A stretch of DNA of 64,000 nucleotides from Paraburkholderia bryophila. Lineage in GTDB: Bacteria; Pseudomonadota; Gammaproteobacteria; Burkholderiales; Burkholderiaceae. A model generated the notes under the pieces. It was given only the letters and a program-made list of their open reading frames with translations, had not been told where the DNA came from and did no database searches. The position numbers were made by a program, and so were the translations under genes. Below are positions 27,388 to 34,283 of this stretch, piece by piece; position 1 is the first letter of the stretch, and each line of letters opens with the position of its first letter. The DNA is taken from NCBI RefSeq assembly GCF_013409255.1, contig NZ_JACCAS010000002.1, positions 3,214,001 to 3,278,000 of the forward strand, in the 5' to 3' direction.

Positions 27388-28818
27388 ATGCAGATTCATC
27401 CAGTGATTCTTTGCGGTGGAAGCGGCACCCGGCTGTGGCCGATGTCGCGTGGCGGCTATCCGAAACAATATCTGAAGCTGACAGGCGATAACACGCTGGT
27501 TCAACAGACCGTGATGCGCCTGCGCGGCGTGGCGGACATCGCCGCGCCGATCGTCGTCACGAACAACGACCAGCGTTTTCTCGTGGCCGAACAGTTGCGC
27601 CAGGTGGACGTGGCGGCCTCGGCGATCGTGCTCGAACCGGCCAGCCGCAACACGGCGCCGGCCATCGCGATCGCGGCCTTGCTGGCGTTGCGCGATTCGC
27701 CTGAGTCGCTGCTGCTCGTGCTGCCGTCCGATCATGTGATCGCCGGAGAAGCGGCGTTCGTCAAGGCCGCCTCCGCCGCGGCGCAGATCGCCAAAGACGG
27801 CTTCCTGGTCACCTTCGGCATTACGCCGACCGAGCCGCATACCGGTTACGGCTACATTCGCGCGGGTGCGAGTCTCGTCGACGGTACGCCGGCTTTCGCG
27901 GTGGACTCGTTCGTCGAAAAGCCGGATGCCGAGACGGCCCAGCGCTTTATCGCGCACGGCGGCTACTACTGGAACAGCGGCATGTTCATGCTGAAGGCTT
28001 CCACCTACATGGAAGAACTGCGCCGCTTCGAACCGGAAATCGCGTTGCAGGCCGAGCTTTCGCTGAAGGCCGCGCAGCATGACAACGACTTCGTGCGTCT
28101 GGACGAATCGAGCTTTTCCGCGTGCCCGAACATCTCGGTCGACAACGCGGTGATGGAAAAGACGAAGCGCGCCGCCGTGGTGACCGTGTCGGATCTCGGC
28201 TGGAACGATATCGGCTCGTGGACGGCGCTGGCCGACATCGCCGAGCGCGACGCGCAAAGCAATGCGCTGTTCGGCGACGTGCTGACCGATGCGGTGAGCA
28301 ACTCGTACATTCGTGCCGAACACCGGCTGGTCGCGGCGATCGGGCTGGACAACGTGGTGATCGTCGAGACCGCCGACGCGGTGCTCGTCGCGCATCGCGA
28401 TCAGGCGCAGGACGTGAAGAAGATCGTCGCGCAGTTGAACGCGATGGGTCGTCACGAGTCCGTCACGCACCGTCGCGTGGTGCGGCCGTGGGGCTCGTAT
28501 GAAGGCATCGACAGCGGCGACCGCTTCCAGGTCAAGCGCATCGTCGTGAGCCCGGGCGCGCAACTGAGCCTGCAGATGCATCATCATCGCGCGGAACATT
28601 GGATCGTCGTGAAGGGCACCGCGCTCGTGACGAACGGCGACAAGGAAATCGTCCTGACCGAGAATCAGTCGACCTATATTCCGCTCGGCGTCACGCACCG
28701 CTTGCTGAACCCGGGCAAGATTCCGCTCGAGTTGATCGAGGTGCAGTCGGGCGCGTATCTCGGCGAGGACGATATCGTTCGCTTCGAAGACACCTACGGT
28801 CGCGTGCCGAAGGCTTGA
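27388..28818 (+). CDS. manC: Mannose-1-phosphate guanylyltransferase/mannose-6-phosphate isomerase
   Basis: This is a bifunctional type II enzyme of 476 residues. The N-terminal guanylyltransferase part has the signature LCGGSGTRLWPMSRGGYPKQ and FVEKPD. The C-terminal cupin isomerase part has RPWGSYEGIDSGDRFQVKRI, LQMHHHRAEHWIVVKGTA and YIPLGVTHRL. It makes GDP-D-mannose, the substrate for Gmd in this window. It sits 154 bp after the GNAT gene with its own ribosome site (GGGAAGGG). Confidence 0.97.
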   Translation: MQIHPVILCGGSGTRLWPMSRGGYPKQYLKLTGDNTLVQQTVMRLRGVADIAAPIVVTNNDQRFLVAEQLRQVDVAASAIVLEPASRNTAPAIAIAALLALRDSPESLLLVLPSDHVIAGEAAFVKAASAAAQIAKDGFLVTFGITPTEPHTGYGYIRAGASLVDGTPAFAVDSFVEKPDAETAQRFIAHGGYYWNSGMFMLKASTYMEELRRFEPEIALQAELSLKAAQHDNDFVRLDESSFSACPNISVDNAVMEKTKRAAVVTVSDLGWNDIGSWTALADIAERDAQSNALFGDVLTDAVSNSYIRAEHRLVAAIGLDNVVIVETADAVLVAHRDQAQDVKKIVAQLNAMGRHESVTHRRVVRPWGSYEGIDSGDRFQVKRIVVSPGAQLSLQMHHHRAEHWIVVKGTALVTNGDKEIVLTENQSTYIPLGVTHRLLNPGKIPLELIEVQSGAYLGEDDIVRFEDTYGRVPKA

Positions 28819-28833
28819 AACTCGACACGAGGA

Positions 28834-28863
28834 TTGACCCACCCGGGTACAACGCGTTAGGAT
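28834..28863 (+). promoter_or_regulatory. Putative sigma-70 promoter for the cysS leader
   Basis: TTGACC (28834-28839) and TAGGAT (28858-28863), 18 bp apart, resemble -35 and -10 boxes. Transcription would then begin near 28870, at or next to the leader ATG at 28871, so the leader could be translated from a leaderless message. An AGGA at 28859-28862 would serve as ribosome site only if transcription starts further upstream. Confidence 0.45.
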
Positions 28864-28870
28864 CGATTCC

Positions 28871-28948
28871 ATGACCGCTTCTATCGTTTCCCTTCCGTCT
28901 GCTTTGCGCGCATGCTGTCGCGGCCTGCCGAGGGGAGCTTGCGTCTAG
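28871..28948 (+). CDS. Cysteine-rich leader peptide upstream of cysS
   Basis: This 25-codon frame reads M-T-A-S-I-V-S-L-P-S-A-L-R-A-C-C-R-G-L-P-R-G-A-C-V-stop. Three of 25 codons are Cys (TGC TGT at 15-16, TGC at 24). An AGGA lies 8 bases before the ATG. A strong intrinsic terminator starts 32 bases after the stop and cysS follows. This matches the layout of ribosome-mediated attenuators such as trpL or hisL, here sensing charged tRNA-Cys. It is too short for standard gene callers. The function is inferred from layout only. Confidence 0.6.
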   Translation: MTASIVSLPSALRACCRGLPRGACV

Positions 28949-28979
28949 CGAGTCGATCTGTACACGTCCGTATCCCTGA

Positions 28980-29016
28980 GGCCACCCGTCACACGACCGG
29001 TGGCCTTTTTGTTTTT
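28980..29016 (+). terminator. Intrinsic terminator (candidate attenuator) before cysS
   Basis: GGCCACC (28980-28986) pairs with GGTGGCC (28999-29005), followed by TTTTTGTTTTT. It lies after the leader peptide and 50 bp before the cysS start. A competing stem is possible: GGCCT (28922-28926) plus AGGGG (28931-28935) can pair with CCCT (28974-28977) plus AGGCC (28979-28983), which would tie up the 5' arm of the terminator. Confidence 0.75.
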
Positions 29017-29065
29017 GGTCCGCCGATTCTGGCGGCGCCATCGCTCAGCGTCGAAGGAAAACACC

Positions 29066-30442
29066 ATGCCGCTCGCTCTCTACGACACCTGGTCGCGCAC
29101 GTTGCGCCCGTTCACGCCGCTTCGACCGGATTACGTCGGCCTGTATGGCTGCGGCCCGACCGTGTATGACCACGCGCATATCGGCAATCTGCGAACGTAC
29201 GTGTTCGAGGACGTGCTGCGCCGTGCGTTGGTGCAGAACGGCTACACCGTGCGGCACGTGGTGAATATCACCGACGTCGGTCATCTGGTCTCCGATGCGG
29301 ACGACGGCGAGGACAAGATGGAGAAGGGCAGCCGGCGCACCGGCGAATCGGCGTGGGCCATTGCCGAACGCTACACCGCGGCGTTCCAGCACGACTGGCG
29401 CGCGTTGAACCTGCTGGAGCCGACGATCTGGTGCCGCGCGACCGATCACATCGCCGAGCAGATCGACTTCATTGCCGAACTCGAGCGCAACGGCTACACG
29501 TACCGCACGGCGGACGGCATCTACTTCGACACGGCCAGGCAGGACGATTACGGTTATCTCGCGCGGCTCGACATAACGGGTCTGCAGGCCGGCAAACGGG
29601 TGGCCGTGGGCGACAAGCGGCGCGCCACGGACTTCGCGCTGTGGAAGTTCAGCCCGCCCGGCAGTACGCGGCAGATGGAGTGGGAGAGTCCGTGGGGCGT
29701 CGGTTTTCCCGGTTGGCACATCGAGTGCTCGGCGATGTCGGCGAAGTATCTGGGCCCGTGGTTCGATATTCATTGCGGCGGCGAAGATCATATCGCCGTG
29801 CATCACAGCAATGAAATCGCGCAGACCCAGGCGCGCCACGGCACGCGGCTTGCCAACTTCTGGTTGCACGGGCATTTCCTGATGCTCGACGCGGGCAAGA
29901 TGGCGAAGTCGGGTGGCGACTTCGTGCGCTTGCAGACCTTGATCGAGCGTGGCGTCGATCCGCTGGCTTATCGCTACCTGTGCCTGGGCGCGCATTACCG
30001 CAGCAGTCTGCGTTTCAACATGGAAGCGCTGGACGCCGCGCAAGCCGCGTTGGACCGCTTGCGTAAGGTGTATCGGCAATGGCCGGAGGGTGGGGCGCCG
30101 GACGCTGAGGCCGTTGCGCGTTTCAACGCCGAGGTCGATCAGGACCTGAACCTGCCGCGCGCGCTCGCCGTGTTGTGGGACGTGGTGCGAAGCGATTTGC
30201 CGGCGGCTACGCGACGGGCCACCCTGGATTGCTTCGACCGGGTGCTCGGGCTGCGGCTCGCGGACTGGCGCGAGGACGTAGTGACGATTCCCGCCGGGAT
30301 CGCGCTGCTCGCCACGCAACGCGATGGAGCGCGGGCCGCGAAAAACTGGCGCGAGGCGGATCGGTTGCGTGAGCAGTTGAGAGTGGAGGGCTGGCGGGTG
30401 GAAGACAGTGCGGAGGGACAGGTACTGCGTCCGCTCGATTGA
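29066..30442 (+). CDS. cysS: Cysteinyl-tRNA synthetase (paralogue-like)
   Basis: This class I aminoacyl-tRNA synthetase of 458 residues charges tRNA-Cys. It begins MPLALYDTWSRTLRPF after an AAGGAAAA ribosome site; an upstream in-frame extension was rejected because it crosses the terminator. Motifs are GLYGCGPTVYDHAHIGN with zinc ligand Cys29 and the HIGH element HAHIGN, GWHIECSAMS with the second Cys, and the KMSKS loop as KMAKS. The HAHIGNLRTYVFEDVLRR version and shortened C-terminus differ from the usual proteobacterial housekeeping CysS. It may therefore be a second, acquired copy. Its leader and terminator suggest induction on cysteine shortage. Confidence 0.93.
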   Translation: MPLALYDTWSRTLRPFTPLRPDYVGLYGCGPTVYDHAHIGNLRTYVFEDVLRRALVQNGYTVRHVVNITDVGHLVSDADDGEDKMEKGSRRTGESAWAIAERYTAAFQHDWRALNLLEPTIWCRATDHIAEQIDFIAELERNGYTYRTADGIYFDTARQDDYGYLARLDITGLQAGKRVAVGDKRRATDFALWKFSPPGSTRQMEWESPWGVGFPGWHIECSAMSAKYLGPWFDIHCGGEDHIAVHHSNEIAQTQARHGTRLANFWLHGHFLMLDAGKMAKSGGDFVRLQTLIERGVDPLAYRYLCLGAHYRSSLRFNMEALDAAQAALDRLRKVYRQWPEGGAPDAEAVARFNAEVDQDLNLPRALAVLWDVVRSDLPAATRRATLDCFDRVLGLRLADWREDVVTIPAGIALLATQRDGARAAKNWREADRLREQLRVEGWRVEDSAEGQVLRPLD

Positions 30443-30575
30443 TGGCTTCACGCGTCGACTTCGACGAGCGGCGAAACGGTGCCGCTTCGTACTAGCGCAA
30501 TTCTGTGCACAATGAGCGGAAGCATGCGCGCTCGCGCATGCTTCGCCGATACCCGTCAGCCAGAAAGGAGCACGC

Positions 30576-30968
30576 ATGAGCCAGCTTAAAGCCGTCGATT
30601 ACGCCGCGGCATCGCCCGAAGTCAAAGCCGTGTACGACGACATCAAGCAGACCCGTCAGGTCGAGGACGTCAACAATTTCTGGAAGTTCATCGCCCAGCA
30701 TCCGCCCACGCTCGCGCGCACCTGGGACAGCTTGAAAGACGTGATGGCGCCGGGCGCGCTCGATCCGCTGATCAAGGAATTGCTCTATGTCGCGGTGAGC
30801 GTGACGAACAACTGCGGTTACTGCGTGGCGAGCCATACGGCCGCCGCTCGCCGCGCCGGCATGACCGACGAGATGTTCGGCGAACTGCTGGCCGTGGTCG
30901 GCATGGCGAACGAGACCAACCGGCTGGCGGTGGGATACCGCGTGCTGATCGATCCGGCGTTTGAATAG
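30576..30968 (+). CDS. Carboxymuconolactone decarboxylase (AhpD-like) family protein
   Basis: This small 130-residue all-helical protein belongs to the CMD/AhpD-like family. The redox motif is C-G-Y-C-x3-H in TNNCGYCVASHTAAARRAGM. AhpD-like proteins use this CxxC for peroxide reduction, while decarboxylases usually lack it, so a peroxidase-type or disulfide reductase role is more likely. A good AAAGGAG ribosome site precedes the ATG. It stands alone between cysS and the convergent HAD gene. Confidence 0.88.
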   Translation: MSQLKAVDYAAASPEVKAVYDDIKQTRQVEDVNNFWKFIAQHPPTLARTWDSLKDVMAPGALDPLIKELLYVAVSVTNNCGYCVASHTAAARRAGMTDEMFGELLAVVGMANETNRLAVGYRVLIDPAFE

Positions 30969-31030
30969 AGGCTTGGGTAGGCGGTTGAGCACGCATTGAT
31001 GCCAGCTGAATGCTCGCTTGACGCGCGCTC

Positions 31031-31726
31031 TTAACCCCCGTTATGCCCAGGCCATCCTGCAAGCAGCGCCGGCAGTTCGGCCATGTCGCGAAACACGTGC
31101 GCCGCGCCGACGCCATGCAGCGCGGTCACGCTGCTATGGCCGAGCTCCTGCGGGCAATAGCCGAACACGGTAGCGCCCGCAGCGACGCCCGCAGTCGCAC
31201 CCGTCACCGTGTCTTCCACCACGGCGCAGCGCTTCGGGTCTACGCCCAATCCGGCGGCCGCGGCCAGGTAAACATCGGGAAACGGCTTGTTGCGCGGCGT
31301 TTCGTGACCGCTGAAAATGCGTCCTTCGAAGCAGTCGAGAATGCCGGCCTTCGCGAGTTGCAACTCCACCTTGATGCGATCCGCGCCGGACGCCACGGCA
31401 ACGCGTGCATTCAACGTCGCGTGCAGCGCACGCACCGCCGACGCCGAGCCGGGAATCGCCACCAGCTCGCGTTCGAGTGCCGCATTGCGGCGCGCGCGAA
31501 ACTGCATCAGCCACTCAGTGGTAATTGCGACGCCGGTACGCGCTTCGATCAGCGCCGCTTCGTCCCGCACCGCCTTGCCGACGAAAATGCGCATGGTTTC
31601 CGCCACGCTCAGGTGCCAGCCCAGCTCGCCGAGCATCTCGCACAGCACGCGGTTGGTGATCGGTTCGGAGTCGACGAGTACGCCGTCGCAGTCGAAGAGT
31701 ACGGCGTCGAAAGGGAAATCGGCCAT
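31031..31726 (-). CDS. HAD-superfamily phosphatase (beta-phosphoglucomutase/YieH-like)
   Basis: This is a 231-residue HAD hydrolase of subfamily IA. The catalytic DxD is in FDAVLFDCDGVLVDSEP (Asp12 and Asp14). Later come the Ser/Thr motif VAVASGADRIKVE, the Lys motif in HETPRNKPFPDVYLAAA and the acidic motif in CAVVEDTVTGATAG. Residues 14-90 form a helical cap. Such enzymes hydrolyse small sugar phosphates such as 6-phosphogluconate. The ATG at 31726 is chosen; a frame extension to 31816 adds residues without similarity. It is convergent with the CMD-family gene. Confidence 0.88.
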   Translation of the reverse strand: MADFPFDAVLFDCDGVLVDSEPITNRVLCEMLGELGWHLSVAETMRIFVGKAVRDEAALIEARTGVAITTEWLMQFRARRNAALERELVAIPGSASAVRALHATLNARVAVASGADRIKVELQLAKAGILDCFEGRIFSGHETPRNKPFPDVYLAAAAGLGVDPKRCAVVEDTVTGATAGVAAGATVFGYCPQELGHSSVTALHGVGAAHVFRDMAELPALLAGWPGHNGG

Positions 31727-31968
31727 CAGGGAATGTAGAGAGAGGAGGTGGGGAAGCGGGAAAGCATACCTCACGGGTGGGCGATAACCATTCATTTGCA
31801 TAACGTCTGCTGTCATCGAGCCAACAGCGGGCCGTCGATCACACAGTCGATCAGCCGATCTTCCACGCCATCAAACTTCCTGCCAAACAAAGCGACGGAT
31901 TTTTCCCGCTGCCGCGTTCAACTAGAAACGAAGCCGCTTCTGACTTCGCCTCTTAGGGAGAAACCAAC

Positions 31969-32289
31969 ATGACATCGACCAGACCGGTCCGCCTGCTGAG
32001 CTCCGTGATTCTCGCCACGTTGACCTGCGCTGCGACGTTGACGGCCGCGCCGGCCTTTGCGCAAGCCGTGATCGTCGCGCCGATGGCGCCGCCGCCGCCG
32101 CGCGTCGAAGTGATGCCGGCGCCGCGTAACGGCTATGTGTGGGATCAAGGCCGCTGGCGTTGGGACCATGGCCGTTACGTGTGGGTGCGGGGCCACTGGC
32201 AACCGGTGCGCGTCGGTTATCACTGGGTGCCGGGTCATTGGGTGCAGCGCGGCCCGAACTGGCGCTGGGTCGAAGGCCATTGGGCATGA
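31969..32289 (+). CDS. Secreted YXWGXW-repeat protein
   Basis: This 106-residue protein has a signal peptide ending near PAFAQA and a short Pro-rich stretch. After it come repeated aromatic units of the form W-x-x-G-x-W (YVWDQGRWRW, YVWVRGHWQP, YHWVPGHW, WRWVEGHW). This is the YXWGXW repeat found in many Burkholderiales envelope proteins of unknown function. It has a clear ribosome site (AGGGAGAAACC). It lies upstream of a tiny lipoprotein and an ECF sigma operon, and a relative sits after that operon at 37098. Confidence 0.85.
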   Translation: MTSTRPVRLLSSVILATLTCAATLTAAPAFAQAVIVAPMAPPPPRVEVMPAPRNGYVWDQGRWRWDHGRYVWVRGHWQPVRVGYHWVPGHWVQRGPNWRWVEGHWA

Positions 32290-32369
32290 ACCGTACGCGC
32301 CGTGGCAACCCATGACATGAGGGCTTCGGCGCGCTCGAACGCTTTACATGAATGAACCAGGCAAGTGCC

Positions 32370-32471
32370 ATGAAAACGCTCGTGATAATTCTGCTGGCGG
32401 CTATGCTCGCCGGCTGTGTGGTCTACCCGGCGCGGCCGGCGGTTTATCGTCCAGCAGTCGTCGTATATTGA
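32370..32471 (+). CDS. Tiny lipoprotein
   Basis: A 33-codon gene starting MKTLVIILLAAMLAGCVVYP, a short hydrophobic signal ending in a lipobox (LAGC). The mature part is about 18 residues (CVVYPARPAVYRPAVVVY). The Cys-Val-Val-x-Pro-Ala-Arg-Pro-Ala start of the mature part matches that of the YXWGXW lipoprotein at 37098, but no aromatic repeats follow. The ribosome site is weak. It may be a stand-alone small lipoprotein or a remnant of a longer one. It lies 80 bp after the YXWGXW gene on the same strand. Confidence 0.5.
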   Translation: MKTLVIILLAAMLAGCVVYPARPAVYRPAVVVY

Positions 32472-32679
32472 TCGGGGCGTCGCGATCGCTGCGCGCCCAA
32501 CCCGAAGTCAGAAAATGAAGCCAACGTGAGCAGCATCAGAAGGAGTGGCGGCAAGTGAACGACCTTCGTCCGACGACGCGATCCGCGCGGCCTCGGCAAC
32601 CCCGGCCTCGACCGCCCGGGCCGCCGTGGCCTGAGCGATCCGCGCGACGCAGCCAGCTCGCCGCGGGGAGCGTCACGCC

Positions 32680-33240
32680 TTGAGCGAACGCGATCCCGAC
32701 GCGGAACTGCTCGAACAGGTCGGCCGGCAAGATCCGGCCGCCGTGCGTTCGCTCGTCGCGCGTAAATTGCCGCGCCTGCTCGCGCTCGCCACGCGCATGC
32801 TGGGCGACCGCATGGAAGCGGAAGACGTGGCGCAGGAGGTGTTCGTGCGGATCTGGAAGCAGGCGTCGCGCTGGCGCGAAGGCGAGGCGAAATTCGACAC
32901 CTGGGTCCATCGCGTCGCGCTCAATCTTTGCTACGACCGTTTGCGCGGCCGGCGCGAAGATCCGTACGACGAACTGCCGGACGAGGCCGATCCCGCCGCG
33001 CTGCCCGACGCGCAACTCGAAGCGCGCGCCCAGGACGAGCGGGTACGCACCGCGCTCGCCGCGCTGCCGGCGCGGCAACGCGAGGCGCTGGTGCTCAACT
33101 ACTACCAGGAAATGTCGAACATCGACGCTGCCGCCCTGATGGGCATCACCGTCGATGCGTTGGAAAGCCTGCTGGCACGCGCGCGCCGCAATCTGCGCGC
33201 TCAACTGGCCGGCAGCGGCCTTAGCAAGGACACATCATGA
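32680..33240 (+). CDS. ECF-family RNA polymerase sigma factor
   Basis: This 186-residue sigma-70-family protein has region 2 (AAVRSLVARKLPRLLALATRM, then AEDVAQEVFVRIWKQ) and region 4 (LPARQREALVLNYYQEMSN, then AALMGITVDALESLLARAR). The start is a TTG supported by GGGGAG about 9 bases upstream. The last bases overlap the next gene as ATGA, the usual arrangement with an anti-sigma factor. The following genes suggest it responds to an envelope, metal or oxidative signal and controls the DUF1800/DUF1501 genes. Confidence 0.92.
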   Translation: MSERDPDAELLEQVGRQDPAAVRSLVARKLPRLLALATRMLGDRMEAEDVAQEVFVRIWKQASRWREGEAKFDTWVHRVALNLCYDRLRGRREDPYDELPDEADPAALPDAQLEARAQDERVRTALAALPARQREALVLNYYQEMSNIDAAALMGITVDALESLLARARRNLRAQLAGSGLSKDTS

Positions 33241-33653
33241 CGCCCGAAAGATTTCATCAGATCGTCGAGGCCTATGGCGCCGATGCGCGCCGCTGGCCGC
33301 AAGCGGAGCGCGCGGCGGCGCAGGCGTGGGCCACGTTGCATCGCGCCGAAGCCGACGCGGTGCTGACCGAGGCCGCCGGCCTCGATGCGTGGCTCGCCGC
33401 AGACAAGGTCGAGCCGCCGGGCGCGGCGCTGCGCGAGCGGGTGATCCGCAGCGCGCCGGTGCGCCAGCCGGCCGCGCCACGGCGCTGGTGGTGGTCGGGC
33501 GCGGCCGTGGCGGGCGTCGGCCTGCTGGGCGGCGCGGCCGGCGCGTTCGCCGTGTCGTTCTTCGTGCTGACCGAATCGGTGCCGCCAGTGCATGAGTCTT
33601 CTTATTTAACTTCGAGCTTCGGTGGGACCTCCGCCGATTGGAGCGGCGAATGA
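33237..33653 (+). CDS. Membrane protein, probable anti-sigma factor
   Basis: This 138-residue protein has a cytoplasmic N-terminal part (MTPERFHQIVEAYGADARRWP, about 80 residues), one membrane helix (SGAAVAGVGLLGGAAGAFAV, near residues 85-108) and a short periplasmic tail. This layout and the 4-bp overlaps with the sigma gene upstream and the CnrX-like gene downstream make it the likely anti-sigma factor. No zinc-binding anti-sigma motif is present. The role is inferred from topology and position. Confidence 0.72.
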   Translation: MTPERFHQIVEAYGADARRWPQAERAAAQAWATLHRAEADAVLTEAAGLDAWLAADKVEPPGAALRERVIRSAPVRQPAAPRRWWWSGAAVAGVGLLGGAAGAFAVSFFVLTESVPPVHESSYLTSSFGGTSADWSGE

Positions 33654-34213
33654 ACGGCCGGTCATTGAAATTCGTGCTGGCGGCGTCGCTGGTGGTCAAT
33701 GTGTTTCTGTTCGGCGCGATCGTGGGCGGCGCGTATCAGTGGCTCGCGGCGCACCGCGCGACGGCGGCGGTGACGGCGCAGCAGCGCGCGCTGCGTTTCG
33801 CCGCCGAGCCGTTGTCCGCCGAGCGACAGCAGGCCTTTATCGCCGGCTTGAAGCAGGCGCGCCGCGACGGGCGCGACTTTGCCCGCGAGGGTAAGGAAGG
33901 GCGTCGTGAAGTGTTGCGCCTGCTGGCCGCGCCGCAGTTCGATCGCGCGGCGCTGGACGCGGCGCTCGCCCGCACGCGCGCCGCCGACAGCAATCTGCGC
34001 GCGAACGTGGAAGCCAGCGTGGCGGATTTCGCGGCGACGCTGTCGCCCGAGGAGCGCGTCGAGTTTGCCGACAGCCTCAAGGTGCGCGGTCAATGGCGCG
34101 AAACCGCACCGCCGCCGAAGGCGAAGAAGCCGGCCGATCAGCCGAACCAGCCAAACCAGGCCAACTCGCAGAACCCGCCGAACCCGACTTCGAGTGGATC
34201 GTCGGCGAATTAA
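33650..34213 (+). CDS. Periplasmic CnrX/ZraP-like sensor protein
   Basis: This 187-residue protein has an N-terminal membrane anchor (SLKFVLAASLVVNVFLFGAI) and a helical periplasmic domain containing PLSAERQQAFIAGLKQARRD and LSPEERVEFADSLKVRG. This is typical of the heavy-metal resistance sensor family that includes CnrX and ZraP. The C-terminus is a Pro/Asn/Gln-rich tail. It overlaps the anti-sigma-like gene as ATGA. CnrX works with a membrane anti-sigma factor to release an ECF sigma on metal binding. The same three-part logic is likely here, though the His/Met ligands of CnrX are not obvious. Confidence 0.75.
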   Translation: MNGRSLKFVLAASLVVNVFLFGAIVGGAYQWLAAHRATAAVTAQQRALRFAAEPLSAERQQAFIAGLKQARRDGRDFAREGKEGRREVLRLLAAPQFDRAALDAALARTRAADSNLRANVEASVADFAATLSPEERVEFADSLKVRGQWRETAPPPKAKKPADQPNQPNQANSQNPPNPTSSGSSAN

Positions 34214-34283
34214 AAAGCAGTCGTACGCGACGGATTTTCAGGCGCGGGGCGTTTAAGCCATATCGAACGCCGAAGAGGATGGT

